Notes under the pieces: generated by a model | The model's database searches: none | Seen by the model: the letters and a program-made list of their open reading frames with translations, nothing else | What the model was told of the DNA's origin: nothing | Shown here: positions 51,428 to 60,142 of the stretch, piece by piece | Layout: every line of letters begins with the position of its first letter | Numbering within the stretch: the stretch's first letter is position 1 | Made by a program: the position numbers and the translations under genes | Source of the DNA: Okibacterium fritillariae | GTDB taxonomy: Bacteria > Actinomycetota > Actinomycetes > Actinomycetales > Microbacteriaceae | NCBI RefSeq assembly: GCF_900167575.1 | Contig: NZ_FUZP01000002.1 | Span: 310,001-374,000, forward strand | Length of the DNA: 64,000 nt | Reading direction: 5' to 3'

Positions 51428-51460
51428 GAAGGGCCCTCACACAGGATGTGAGGGCCCTTC
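51428..51460. terminator. Bidirectional terminator after the LCP gene
   Basis: 14-bp arms GAAGGGCCCTCACA and complement around a 5-nt loop CAGGA, 18 nt after the LCP stop. It lies between convergent genes. Confidence 0.8.
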
Positions 51461-51480
51461 AGTGTTTCGAAGATGCCGTG

Positions 51481-51543
51481 TGCCGTCCGTGCCGTCCGTG
51501 CCGTCCGTGCTGCCCGTGACGCCCGTGACGTCCGCGCCGCCCG
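51481..51543. repeat. 9-bp tandem array (7 units)
   Basis: TGCCGTCCG at 51481, 51490 and 51499, then diverged units at 51508, 51517, 51526 and 51535. The array lies 20 bp beyond a terminator, between the convergent LCP and glycosyltransferase genes. Confidence 0.85.
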
Positions 51544-51618
51544 GTGGCTCGCGCGCAGGCGCACAATGCTGATGAAGGCTCCGGGGAAGCGGCCGGCATC
51601 CGGTGTGCGCAGCGGCGC

Positions 51619-52758
51619 CTAGAGATCGGCGTGCAGCTGCCAGACGCGTTCGGCCGAGTCGCGCCAGCTGAACGCCCGCGCACGGTCGGAGCCGGCCACG
51701 CTGAGGCGCGAGCGCAGGTCGCTGTCGTCGAGCACCTGGGCAATGGCCTCGGCCAAACGCTCGGGGTAGCCCTTCTTGCCGCCGCGTTCGACGACGAGCC
51801 CGGCGCCGCCCGCAACCTCGACGAGCGCGGGGTCGTCGGAATGCACGACGGGCGTGCCGAACGACAGCGCTTCGACGAGCGGCAGCCCGAAGCCCTCACG
51901 GATGCTGGGGTAGACGAACACGGTCGCGCGATCGAGCACGACGGCCAGGTCGGCGTCGGACAGGAAGCCCAGCGAGCGCACGCGGCCCTCGGGCAGCCCG
52001 GCCTCGTCGGCGACGGACGCCAACGTGAGGTCTCCCCAGCTGTCGGGCCCGATCACGAGCACGGGCAGGTCGGGAGCATCCGTCGCACCCAGGCCGCTGA
52101 TGAGCGACAAGAGGCCGCGGCGCGGGTCTAACGTGCCAAACGTGAGGATGTATTCATCGGGAAGTTCGAGGTTGCCCGCACGCCACTCGGCGTCGCTCGT
52201 GAGCTGCAGGCCCGAACCGACGGCGCCCGGGATGACGCGCACGCGGTCGCCGAAGTCGATGATCTCGGCGAGCTGCTCGGCCACGGCGTGCGTCGGCACC
52301 ACGATGGCGTCGGCGTGCTTCTTGGCGCGCTTGGCCATCGACTTCGTGAACGACACCGACGTGGGCGTGAGCGACTTCGGATGCGTCCACGCCAGGGTGT
52401 CGTGGATCGTGACGACCGTCTGCTTGCGGTCGTAGGCCCGGTTGTGCCGCACCAGGGGGGCGAGCAGCGTGGGCGAGTGCACCATGCCGTCGCCGTAGCC
52501 CGCCACGAGGCCCAGCTGCCACGCGGCCGACAGCTCGCGTCGGGCCAACGTGGTCTTGTGCAGCTCGGCGAGACCGGGCAGGCGCGTCTCGACATCGGCG
52601 ATCTTCTCGGGCGGCAGGCTCGACACGATGCCCTCGACCTGGCAGTTGCGCGGGGCCGTGAGGATGAGGGCCTTCGTCATCTCTTCGGTGTAGCGGCCGA
52701 TGCCGCCGGGAACGGGCGCGACCATCTGGTCGACCACCATGGTCAGTGTCGTGGGCAT
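51619..52758 (-). CDS. Glycosyltransferase, GT4 family
   Basis: The protein has 379 residues with AGGAG before the ATG. The GT-B fold shows an N-terminal glycine loop APVPGGIGRYTEEM and the retaining GT4 motif YPSIREGFGLPLVEALSFG with both Glu residues, then DDPALVEVAGGAGLVV. It is cytosolic. It transfers a nucleotide-activated sugar to a lipid-linked or glycan acceptor; donor and linkage are not inferable. It follows rmlD by 24 nt in a gtrA-mannosyltransferase-rmlD-GT4 operon. In mycobacteria rhamnosyltransferase wbbL follows rmlD at the same position. Confidence 0.9.
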   Translation of the reverse strand: MPTTLTMVVDQMVAPVPGGIGRYTEEMTKALILTAPRNCQVEGIVSSLPPEKIADVETRLPGLAELHKTTLARRELSAAWQLGLVAGYGDGMVHSPTLLAPLVRHNRAYDRKQTVVTIHDTLAWTHPKSLTPTSVSFTKSMAKRAKKHADAIVVPTHAVAEQLAEIIDFGDRVRVIPGAVGSGLQLTSDAEWRAGNLELPDEYILTFGTLDPRRGLLSLISGLGATDAPDLPVLVIGPDSWGDLTLASVADEAGLPEGRVRSLGFLSDADLAVVLDRATVFVYPSIREGFGLPLVEALSFGTPVVHSDDPALVEVAGGAGLVVERGGKKGYPERLAEAIAQVLDDSDLRSRLSVAGSDRARAFSWRDSAERVWQLHADL

Positions 52759-52782
52759 GAGTGCTCCTGCTCCGGCCGGGGC

Positions 52783-53664
52783 CTAGGCCTGGGCCGGGGT
52801 GGACGTGTCGGCCGGGCGCGCGACCGCGCCGGTCTCGACGGCCTCGTGCAGGGCCTCGCGCCAGTCGCGCAGGGGCGACAGCCCGGCGGCGGACCAGCCG
52901 TCGTGGCCGAGCACCGAGTAAGCGGGGCGGGGCGCCGGGCGCACGAAGCTCGCGCTGTCGGTCTTGCCCACACGCTCGGGGTCGAGGCCCACCTCGCTGA
53001 AGATGGCGCGCGTGAAGTCGAACCACGAGCCCTGGCCCGCGTTGGTGCCGTGGTAGACGCCCGCGGGGGCGTCGGCGTCGGCGAGGGCCACGATCTGGCG
53101 GGCGAGGTCTTTCGTCCAGGTGGGCTGGCCCAGCTGATCGGTGACGACGCTGACGGTGGGGTGGCTCGCCGAGAGACGGATCATGGTGGCGGCGAAGTTG
53201 GGGCCGTGCTGGCCGTAGAGCCACGCCGTGCGCACGATGTAGGTGCCGTCGGGGTGCTCGTCGAGCGCGAGCTTCTCGCCCGCGGCCTTGGTGCGGCCAT
53301 AGGCCGAGATGGGGGCGTGCGGGGTGTTCTCGGCATAGGGCGTCGTCGCCGAACCGTCGAAGACGTAGTCGGTGGACACCTGGATGAGCTTGACCCCGGC
53401 TTCGCGCGCAGCGATCGCCAGGTTCTGGGCCCCGAGTGCGTTCACCGCGTAGGCGGCGTCCTCGTTCGTCTCGGCGTCGTCGACCTTGGTGTAGGCGGCG
53501 GCGTTGACCACGACATCGTGGCCGGCGACGGCCTGGCGCACCGCGTCGAGGTCGGTCACGTCGAGGTCGGCGCGCCCGAGGGCGGTCACCTCACGGCCCT
53601 GCAGAACGTCGATCAGGTCGGTGCCGAGCATGCCGGATGCTCCGGTGATGAGGTAACGCGTCAT
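52783..53664 (-). CDS. rmlD: dTDP-4-dehydrorhamnose reductase
   Basis: The protein has 293 residues with GAAGGA before the ATG. The Rossmann loop is YLITGASGMLGTDL; STDYVFDG and YGRTKAAGE carry the Thr, Tyr and Lys catalytic residues of the RmlD branch of the short-chain dehydrogenases. It reduces dTDP-4-keto-rhamnose to dTDP-rhamnose. RmlC and RmlA are encoded 1.7 kb away on the other strand; RmlB is not in the window. Confidence 0.95.
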   Translation of the reverse strand: MTRYLITGASGMLGTDLIDVLQGREVTALGRADLDVTDLDAVRQAVAGHDVVVNAAAYTKVDDAETNEDAAYAVNALGAQNLAIAAREAGVKLIQVSTDYVFDGSATTPYAENTPHAPISAYGRTKAAGEKLALDEHPDGTYIVRTAWLYGQHGPNFAATMIRLSASHPTVSVVTDQLGQPTWTKDLARQIVALADADAPAGVYHGTNAGQGSWFDFTRAIFSEVGLDPERVGKTDSASFVRPAPRPAYSVLGHDGWSAAGLSPLRDWREALHEAVETGAVARPADTSTPAQA

Positions 53665-53737
53665 GGTGTCCTTCGCCAGCTGAGTCGGCGACGAAATGGC
53701 CGCCGAATGTGCGACCCCAGTCTAGCGAGGGGCCACC

Positions 53738-54514
53738 CTAGCGTCGGCTGAACAGGCCGGTGAGCTGCCGCATCCGACGCTGGAAACCCCACAGCGTGAC
53801 CTTGCCCATGGCCTCGAAGATGATGTTGCCGCTCATCTTCGATTCGCCGATCTCGCGCTCGCGGAACACGATGGGGACTTCTTCGATGCGGAAGCCCGCC
53901 GTGTCGACCCGCAGCGTCATGTCGATCTGGAAGCAGTAGCCGTGCGAGTTGACGTTCTCGAGCGAGAGCGCGCGCAGCACCTCGGCGTTGTAGACGCGGT
54001 AGCCGGCCGTGGCGTCTTTCACGCCGACGCCCAGCGCCAGACGCGCATAGACGTTGGCCGCGCGGCTGAGGATCTCGCGGCGCTTCGGCCAGTTGACGAC
54101 GCGCCCACCCGGCACCCAGCGCGAGCCGATGACGAGGGCCGAGCCGCCCTGGGCGATCGGACGAGCCTTGGCGCGGGCCACCATCTCGGGCAGCGTCTCG
54201 GGCGGGTGCGAGCCGTCGGCATCCATCTCGATGAGGTAGTCGTAGCCTTCGCCGAGGCCCCACGCGAAGCCCTGCAGATAGGCCGAGCCGAGGCCCAGCT
54301 TGCCCGTGCGGTGCTTCACATGGATGTGCGGGTCGGCCGCGGCCATGTCGTCGGCCACCTGTCCGGTGCCGTCGGGGCTGCCGTCGTCGACGACGAGCAC
54401 ATGCCCCTCGGGCAGAACCTCGCGCACACGCCCCACGATCTTCGGCAGGTTCTCGCGCTCGTTGAACGTCGGGATGATGACGAGCGCGGATGCTCCGGAA
54501 TCGCTGGGTGTCAC
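53738..54514 (-). CDS. Polyprenol-phosphate mannosyltransferase-like GT2 enzyme
   Basis: The protein has 258 residues from GTG 54514, overlapping the gtrA stop by 4 nt. The GT-A fold shows [32 protein letters not shown], the metal motif [11 protein letters not shown] and [13 protein letters not shown], which match dolichol/polyprenol-phosphate mannose synthases (Ppm1/DPM1). It would make polyprenyl-phosphate-mannose from GDP-mannose (manC at 19620). It lacks the extra membrane domains of some homologues. Pairing with a GtrA-like flippase gene supports a lipid-linked sugar product. Confidence 0.92.
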   Translation of the reverse strand: MTPSDSGASALVIIPTFNERENLPKIVGRVREVLPEGHVLVVDDGSPDGTGQVADDMAAADPHIHVKHRTGKLGLGSAYLQGFAWGLGEGYDYLIEMDADGSHPPETLPEMVARAKARPIAQGGSALVIGSRWVPGGRVVNWPKRREILSRAANVYARLALGVGVKDATAGYRVYNAEVLRALSLENVNSHGYCFQIDMTLRVDTAGFRIEEVPIVFREREIGESKMSGNIIFEAMGKVTLWGFQRRMRQLTGLFSRR

Positions 54515-55131
54515 GGTCGTGCAGCTCCCTTGTCGCTGGCGGGCGCGGCGGTGCCGGCGTCGTCGATCGGATGTCCGGGCTCCTCGAACAGCGAGCGCTG
54601 TCCCTCTTCGACGCGCGCGCGGGAGGACAGACCGTCGCTGCGGTGCATGCCGTAGACCCAGTAGCGGTAGAGCAGGAACCGGAAGATGGTGCCGAGCACG
54701 AGTCCGATCACGTTGGCCGAGATGTTGTCGGCGATGATGTTGTCGAAACCGAGCAGGTGGTGCGACACCCACAGGCAGAGCAGGCTGATGAGCAGGCCGC
54801 CGACGGCCACGACGACGTATTCGAGCAGCTCGAGCACGAAGTTCTTGCGGCGGTGCTCGCGGAAGGTCCAGTACCGGTTGCCGATCCAGTTGAAGACGAT
54901 GGCGACGCTCGTGGACAGCACCTTGGCGCCGAGCGCGGTGCTCCACCATCCCTCGCCGAATACGCCGAGGCGCAGGAGGTTGAACAGACCCGTGTCGATA
55001 GCGAAGCCGATGAGGCCGACGACCCCGAATTTCAGGGCGTACAGCACGATGCCGTGCCAGGCGCGTTCGGCCAGCTGGCGTATTCTTCTCATCAGACCTC
55101 GGAGGGGATCGTCGCGTGAAAGCGACCTCAT
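54511..55131 (-). CDS. GtrA-family membrane protein
   Basis: The protein has 206 residues with four membrane helices (about 28-50, 62-84, 100-122, 135-155) and the family pattern [19 protein letters not shown] and [13 protein letters not shown]. GtrA proteins are thought to flip polyprenyl-phosphate-linked sugars. The start at 55131 has GAAGG upstream; ATG 55092 with GAGG is an alternative. The C-terminal ~45 residues are hydrophilic and probably disordered. Translational overlap with the mannosyltransferase-like gene suggests the two act on the same lipid-linked sugar. Confidence 0.88.
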   Translation of the reverse strand: MRSLSRDDPLRGLMRRIRQLAERAWHGIVLYALKFGVVGLIGFAIDTGLFNLLRLGVFGEGWWSTALGAKVLSTSVAIVFNWIGNRYWTFREHRRKNFVLELLEYVVVAVGGLLISLLCLWVSHHLLGFDNIIADNISANVIGLVLGTIFRFLLYRYWVYGMHRSDGLSSRARVEEGQRSLFEEPGHPIDDAGTAAPASDKGAARP

Positions 55132-55309
55132 TCGGTGACCTTCGTCGGTCTCTTCCGGACAGCGTCGCCGTGCAGATGCACGATGACAGACTCATCATCG
55201 TATCCGAGGACCGCCTGCATATTGGCTGACCATTCGGCGTGCGTCGTCCATCGACCGCGCGTATATCGTGACGGGCCGCTCATCTCTGCGCTGATCAGCC
55301 CGGTCTTGC

Positions 55310-55315
55310 TAGGAT
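55310..55315 (+). promoter_or_regulatory. -10 hexamer TAGGAT of rmlC (leaderless)
   Basis: TAGGAT, then 7 nt, then GTG at 55323, in the divergent gap before gtrA. Confidence 0.5.
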
Positions 55316-55322
55316 TTCGAGC

Positions 55323-55937
55323 GTGCAAATACGCGAACTCCGAGTCCCCGACAGTTACGAGATCACCCCGAAGCAGTTCGGCGACGACCGGGGCGTGTTC
55401 CTCGAGTGGTACCGCTTCGACAAGCTCGAAGAGACCATCGGGCACTCGCTGAACCTCGCCCAGGGCAACACGTCCGTGTCGAAGCGGGGCGTCGTGCGCG
55501 GCATCCACTTCGCCGACGTGCCGCCGAGCCAGGCCAAATACGTCACCGCCACGCACGGTGCCGTGCTCGACTATGTGATCGACATCCGCGTGGGTTCGCC
55601 CACCTTCGGCGAGTGGGACACGGTGCTGCTCGACGACACCGACCGCCGCGCCATCTACCTGGCCGAGGGCCTCGGCCACGCCTTCGTCGCATTGACCGAC
55701 GACGCCACCGTGAGCTACCTCGTCACCTCCACGTTCAACGCCGAGCGCGAGCACGGCATCAACCCGCTTGACGCCGAGATCGGGCTCGTCTTCCCCGAAG
55801 AAGCGGGCGAACCGCTGCTGTCGCCGAAAGACACCGACGCCCCGGGGCTTTCCGAGGCCGCCGCGCAGGGACTCCTGCCCACCTGGGAGGCCGCCCGCGC
55901 CTACTACGAAACGCTGAACAAGGGACAGGGACACTAG
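55323..55937 (+). CDS. rmlC: dTDP-4-dehydrorhamnose 3,5-epimerase
   Basis: The protein has 204 residues from the leaderless GTG. It contains [35 protein letters not shown] with the catalytic His, [15 protein letters not shown] with the Asp region, and [20 protein letters not shown], all typical of RmlC. It epimerises the 4-keto sugar before RmlD reduction. rmlA starts 2 nt after its stop. Confidence 0.95.
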   Translation: MQIRELRVPDSYEITPKQFGDDRGVFLEWYRFDKLEETIGHSLNLAQGNTSVSKRGVVRGIHFADVPPSQAKYVTATHGAVLDYVIDIRVGSPTFGEWDTVLLDDTDRRAIYLAEGLGHAFVALTDDATVSYLVTSTFNAEREHGINPLDAEIGLVFPEEAGEPLLSPKDTDAPGLSEAAAQGLLPTWEAARAYYETLNKGQGH

Positions 55938-55939
55938 AT

Positions 55940-56803
55940 ATGCGCGGAATCATCCTCGCCGGCGGGTCCGGCACGCGGCTGTGGCCGATCACCAAGGGCA
56001 TCTCGAAGCAGCTCATGCCCATCTACGACAAGCCCATGATCTACTACCCCCTGTCGACGCTCATGATGGCCGACATCCGTGAGGTTCTGATCATCACGAC
56101 GCCCGAATACAACGAGCAGTTCAAGGCGTTGCTGGGGGATGGCTCCGAGCTCGGCATGCGCATCGAATACGCCGTGCAGCCCTCGCCCGACGGCCTCGCC
56201 CAGGCGTTCATCATCGGCGAAGAGTTCATCGGTGACGAGAGCGTCGCGCTCGTGCTCGGCGACAACATCTTCCACGGAACCGGCCTCGGTTCGTCGCTGC
56301 GCACGCACAGCGAAATCGAGGGCGCCACCATCTTCGCCTACCACGTGGCGAACCCGAAGGCCTACGGAGTCGTCGAGTTCGACGAGAACTTCACGGCCGT
56401 CTCGATCGAAGAGAAGCCCACCGAGCCGAAGAGCAACTACGCGGTTCCGGGCCTCTACTTCTACGACAACAACGTCGTCGAGATCGCGAAGACCATCGAG
56501 CCGTCCGCGCGCGGCGAGCTCGAGATCTCCACCGTCAACGAGCGCTATCTCGACGCCGGCAACCTCAGCGTGCAGGTCCTCGACCGCGGCACCGCCTGGC
56601 TCGACACGGGCACATTCGAGTCGATGATGCAGGCCTCCGAATACGTGCGCGTGATCGAAGACCGTCAGGGCTTCAAGGTCGGCTGCATCGAGGAGGTCGC
56701 CTGGCGCGCCGGCTGGATCGACGACGACCAGCTCGCCAAGCTCGCGGCGCCCCTCGTCAAGAGCGGCTACGGCACCTACCTGCAGGGTCTGCTCGGCGCC
56801 TGA
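55940..56803 (+). CDS. rmlA: Glucose-1-phosphate thymidylyltransferase
   Basis: The protein has 287 residues. [20 protein letters not shown] holds the nucleotide loop, followed by [32 protein letters not shown]-like [10 protein letters not shown], and [20 protein letters not shown]. It makes dTDP-glucose, the first step to dTDP-rhamnose. It is cotranscribed with rmlC. A UUCG-loop terminator lies 29 nt downstream. Confidence 0.96.
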   Translation: MRGIILAGGSGTRLWPITKGISKQLMPIYDKPMIYYPLSTLMMADIREVLIITTPEYNEQFKALLGDGSELGMRIEYAVQPSPDGLAQAFIIGEEFIGDESVALVLGDNIFHGTGLGSSLRTHSEIEGATIFAYHVANPKAYGVVEFDENFTAVSIEEKPTEPKSNYAVPGLYFYDNNVVEIAKTIEPSARGELEISTVNERYLDAGNLSVQVLDRGTAWLDTGTFESMMQASEYVRVIEDRQGFKVGCIEEVAWRAGWIDDDQLAKLAAPLVKSGYGTYLQGLLGA

Positions 56804-56832
56804 TCAGCGCTCGATCCATCTCGCAGAGACGG

Positions 56833-56860
56833 ATGGCGGGGTCCTTCGGGGCCCCGCCAT
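56833..56860. terminator. Terminator with UUCG tetraloop after rmlA
   Basis: A 12-bp stem (ATGGCGGGGTCC against GGGCCCCGCCAT, one G-T pair) with loop TTCG, followed by TTTTC on the plus strand. Confidence 0.85.
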
Positions 56861-56889
56861 TTTCGTGCGCCGCGGCAGGGCCGCCCCAT

Positions 56890-56916
56890 GCCAGCCGATA
56901 TCGAACATCGGCTGGC
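56890..56916. terminator. Second hairpin between convergent rmlA and glycosyltransferase genes
   Basis: Perfect 10-bp arms GCCAGCCGAT and ATCGGCTGGC around a 7-nt loop. It lies 26 bp beyond the stop of the minus-strand glycosyltransferase and may terminate that operon. There is no T run. Confidence 0.5.
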
Positions 56917-56941
56917 GTCGGATCTCCGGTCGCTCCGAATG

Positions 56942-58021
56942 TCAGCTGGCGTCGTCGGGACCGACGACCGTGCCGGGTGCCTCATGGAGCGGCTTCGGGT
57001 AATCGTCGCGATAGCGGGCGACGATCGAGCTGCGCTCCTGGTCGAGCTGCGCATCCGATTCGATCGGGGTCCAGGCCGTTCGCGCGTGCACGCGGTGATT
57101 CACGATATCGTCACGCACCGGCACGGCGTCGTTGAGGTACAGCGAGAAGTCGGTCTTCAGATCGAAGATGCCGTGGTGCTGGTCGGCCTCGCGCATGGCA
57201 AAATCGCCCGGGGTGTCGACCTTCGAGAGCCTCCACCCGTTCCAGCGCGCGAAGGCAGACATCCACATGTCTTCGAGGAAGAGGTATCGCTCGGGGAGGG
57301 CGTCGAAGAACGCCCGGGAACGCACGAGCCGGGAGTCACACGCCGCGCCGCCCGTGCCGATGTAATTGGCCTCTTCGCCGTGATGCAGGGTGCGGCGCGC
57401 GTAATAGGTGCCGTCGTAGCGGTACGCCCACCACCCGGTGATCGAACCGGGTCGATAGGCCGCCAGCAGGTCGCGCAGGAAGTACGGGCTGACCACTTCG
57501 TCGTCGTCGAACATGACGAAAGGACCGTCGTATCCCGTGCGGGTGAGCTCCCGCATGGCGAGGAACCGCCCGATGCCGCCCATGTTGATGCCGCTGGAGT
57601 GCAGCTCGATGCTCGAGATGTTGCGGAAGATGCGGTGGGCGAAGACATCCTGATAAAGGTCATCGTTCTCGGGGGCGTTGTTCCACAACACGAGGCGGAT
57701 GGGGCGGCCGACGTTCTGCGCCTCGAGCGTGTCGAGGATTTCGCTCATCCGGGAGGGACGGTGCCACAGGCACATGACCACGGGCAAGGCGTTCACGCGG
57801 GGGCGCCCGGACACGACTTCGAGGCGCACGCCGAACTTCACGTCGCGTCGATACCCCCACCAGCGGCGTTTCTCGTCGAGAGCACGAGCGCGGTCGTGCG
57901 CGACGCGAACGGCGGTCTGCGCGCCGGAGCTCGTTGCTCGAGCACCCTTCAGTGCCGCGCGGGCCACCGGTCCCAGGCCGAGCCGTTGCGCGGTGCGGCC
58001 GACGGCATTGCGGAGCGCCAC
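56942..58021 (-). CDS. Glycosyltransferase (GT2-like, GT-A fold)
   Basis: The protein has 359 residues. A basic N-terminal ~75 residues precedes a GT-A domain beginning NALPVVMCLWHRPSRMSEIL, with a metal motif FVMFDDDEVVS (three Asp) and a later YLFLEDMWMSAF block. The family resembles small subgroup GT2 enzymes that add single sugars; donor and acceptor are unknown. The start abuts the stop of the preceding rhamnosyltransferase-like gene with no gap, as last gene of the wzm-wzt operon. A cytosolic or membrane-peripheral location is likely. Confidence 0.82.
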   Translation of the reverse strand: MALRNAVGRTAQRLGLGPVARAALKGARATSSGAQTAVRVAHDRARALDEKRRWWGYRRDVKFGVRLEVVSGRPRVNALPVVMCLWHRPSRMSEILDTLEAQNVGRPIRLVLWNNAPENDDLYQDVFAHRIFRNISSIELHSSGINMGGIGRFLAMRELTRTGYDGPFVMFDDDEVVSPYFLRDLLAAYRPGSITGWWAYRYDGTYYARRTLHHGEEANYIGTGGAACDSRLVRSRAFFDALPERYLFLEDMWMSAFARWNGWRLSKVDTPGDFAMREADQHHGIFDLKTDFSLYLNDAVPVRDDIVNHRVHARTAWTPIESDAQLDQERSSIVARYRDDYPKPLHEAPGTVVGPDDAS

Positions 58022-58879
58022 TCAGGCGCCCTTCCTGAGGCTCCAGCGCAGCCGCGCCCAGAGACCGAAGCGGATGGCGATGCGCAGGGGTGCTTGATAC
58101 CAGTGCGGGTAGCGCCGCGAGAGGAAGAGGTAGGCGCTGGAGTGGTGAGCGGCGAGCATTTTCCCGGACTCCTGAGAGGTCGAACGGGCGCCCATGTGCA
58201 CGACGCTCGCCTCGGGAACGTAGCGGATGTCCCAGCCGGCTTCGCGCAACCGGCGGCCGAGGTCGACGTCCTCGAAGTACATGAAGTAGCTCTCGTCGAA
58301 ACCGCCGATTCCGTCGAATGCCGAGCGGCGCAGCAGCAGGCACGCGCCGGAGAGCCATCCGACCGACGACGCGAGCGTCGGGCCGGCGACGTCGTTGTGG
58401 TAGCGCTGCGTCCACGGATTGTTGCGCCAAATGCGCGAGAAGAGGGCGTGGCCGGCGCCCGTGACGAGCGACGGCTGTGCCCGGGCGGACGGGTAGACGT
58501 CGCCCTCCTCGGTCAGGATGCGCGGACCGACCGCTCCCACGCGCGGGTCGGCGTCGAGCGCCGCGGCGAGCGTGGCCACGCTGCCCGGAGACACGATGAC
58601 ATCCGGGTTGCTGATCAGCACATACTCGATGTCGGGTTCGAGCGAGGCGACGCCCGCGTTGATCCCGCCGCCGTAGCCGTGGTTGTCATCGAGCAGGAGA
58701 AAACGCGCCCCCGCCTCCTCGGCCTGCGCGCGCGTGTCGTCGTGGCGCGGGGAGGCGTTGTCGACGACGACCGCTGCCTCGGCGGTCGTCCCGCCCTCGT
58801 GCAAGGAATGGAGGAACGGGCCGATCTGGTCACCCGAGTTGTAGGTGACCGTGACGACGGCGATCTTCCGGGTGCCCAC
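58022..58879 (-). CDS. Rhamnosyltransferase-like GT2 enzyme (WbbL family)
   Basis: The protein has 285 residues. AVVTVTYNSGDQIGPFL, VVDNASPRHDD, DDNHGYGGGINAGV and LISNPDVIVSPGSV build the nucleotide-sugar site, and FMYFEDVDLGRRLREAGW the catalytic base region. This motif order is that of WbbL/RfbN rhamnosyltransferases, which use dTDP-rhamnose. The GTG start lies 3 nt after the wzt stop. The rml genes nearby supply the donor, which supports the call, although GT2 substrate predictions are weak. Confidence 0.87.
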   Translation of the reverse strand: MGTRKIAVVTVTYNSGDQIGPFLHSLHEGGTTAEAAVVVDNASPRHDDTRAQAEEAGARFLLLDDNHGYGGGINAGVASLEPDIEYVLISNPDVIVSPGSVATLAAALDADPRVGAVGPRILTEEGDVYPSARAQPSLVTGAGHALFSRIWRNNPWTQRYHNDVAGPTLASSVGWLSGACLLLRRSAFDGIGGFDESYFMYFEDVDLGRRLREAGWDIRYVPEASVVHMGARSTSQESGKMLAAHHSSAYLFLSRRYPHWYQAPLRIAIRFGLWARLRWSLRKGA

Positions 58880-58882
58880 GGG

Positions 58883-60133
58883 TCAGGACAGCTCGGCCAT
58901 CTCGGGGCGTGCATGCACGATCCCGACGGCCAAGGGGTAGTCCGGCGTGTTGAAGGAGGTCGCCTGCGGAAGGTCGTGCAGGTGACGGCCACTCATGTCC
59001 ATCAGGGAAGCGTTGATGAAGTACTTACCCGTGCCGAGGTTGACATCGTGAAGCGTCAGCTCGACGGTGCGACGCCCTCGCAGCGGCTGGAGCTCGATGC
59101 CCAGGCGCTTGGATGTCGTGCCGTAGGCGACCTGGCCCAATTCGTTGTCGATCTGGATGGCGCAGACCCAATCGGTGAGCCCGGTGGGATGCTCGAGCTC
59201 GACGCGGATCTTGAGATCGGCCCCCGGTGCGACCGGATCTCCGACCGCGTGACCCGCGGCAAACGCCGTGACGCCCACGACGGTGCCCTCATCGATGGGC
59301 GCGACCTCTTCGTGCTTCTCCTTGGCGGTCTCCTGCTCCTGCTCCTTCTCGCGCAGACGGCGTCCCTCGAGGATGTCGCGGAAGTCGGCGACGGCCTCGC
59401 GGGGATTGCCGTCGAGCACGACCTGGCCCTGGTTCAGCAGGATTGCACGGTCGCAGAGTTCGACGACCTGGCCGAGCGAGTGGGTGACGAGGATGATCGT
59501 GCGCCCCTCCTGCTGGAACGAACGGATCTTGTCGAGGCATTTGCGCTGGAAGGCCTCATCGCCCACGGCGAGAACCTCGTCGACGAGCAAGAGGTCGGGG
59601 TCGGTGTGCACGGCGACCGAGAATGCGAGCCGCACGTACATGCCCGACGAATAGAACTTAACCTGGGTGTCGATGAAGTCGCCGATGCCCGAGAACGCGA
59701 GAATCGAGTCGAACTTCTCCTCGGTCTCCTCGCGACTGAGACCCAGAATGGATGCATTGAGGAAGACGTTCTCGCGCCCCGTCAGGTCGGGGTGGAAACC
59801 CGCTCCGAGCTCGAGCAGGGCCGCGATGCGCCCGCGGCGTTTCACCGATCCCTTGGTGGGGTCGATGATCCCGCCGATGACCTTGAGCAGCGTGCTCTTG
59901 CCCGACCCGTTGTGGCCGATCAGGCCGACCGTGGTGCCCGCCTTGATATCGATGCTGACCCCGTTGAGGGCCCAGAAGTCTTCTTTGTGACGCTTGCCCG
60001 CGCGCCCGAGCGTGACGATGCGCTCTTTGAGCGAGTTGTCTTTGCGAATGGTGAAGCGCTTGGCGACGTTGTCGATCTCGACGATGTTCGGTCGCGTGTC
60101 GACGGGAGTGGATTCGCTGATGTCGGTGCTCAT
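58883..60133 (-). CDS. wzt: Polysaccharide exporter ATPase with C-terminal glycan-binding domain (Wzt-like)
   Basis: The protein has 416 residues. The ATPase domain (~20-245) has GLIGHNGSGKSTLLK, the polysaccharide-exporter region LGAGFHPDLTGRENVFLN, signature FYSSGMYVRLAFS and LLVDEVLAVGDEAF. A charged linker (~262-285) leads to a C-terminal beta domain (~290-405; DWVCAIQIDNELGQVAYG) resembling the Wzt carbohydrate-binding domain that recognises the finished chain end. It powers the permease encoded just upstream. The presence of the C-terminal domain suggests chain-terminus recognition rather than the simple TagH mode. Confidence 0.92.
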   Translation of the reverse strand: MSTDISESTPVDTRPNIVEIDNVAKRFTIRKDNSLKERIVTLGRAGKRHKEDFWALNGVSIDIKAGTTVGLIGHNGSGKSTLLKVIGGIIDPTKGSVKRRGRIAALLELGAGFHPDLTGRENVFLNASILGLSREETEEKFDSILAFSGIGDFIDTQVKFYSSGMYVRLAFSVAVHTDPDLLLVDEVLAVGDEAFQRKCLDKIRSFQQEGRTIILVTHSLGQVVELCDRAILLNQGQVVLDGNPREAVADFRDILEGRRLREKEQEQETAKEKHEEVAPIDEGTVVGVTAFAAGHAVGDPVAPGADLKIRVELEHPTGLTDWVCAIQIDNELGQVAYGTTSKRLGIELQPLRGRRTVELTLHDVNLGTGKYFINASLMDMSGRHLHDLPQATSFNTPDYPLAVGIVHARPEMAELS

Positions 60134-60142
60134 GGATTCGAC

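Noticed and set aside
51459-51899. A minus-strand frame encoding repeated His-Gly-Arg from the 9-bp array
   Set aside because: The periodic peptide is a by-product of the DNA repeat, and the rest is a shadow of the GT4 gene in another frame.
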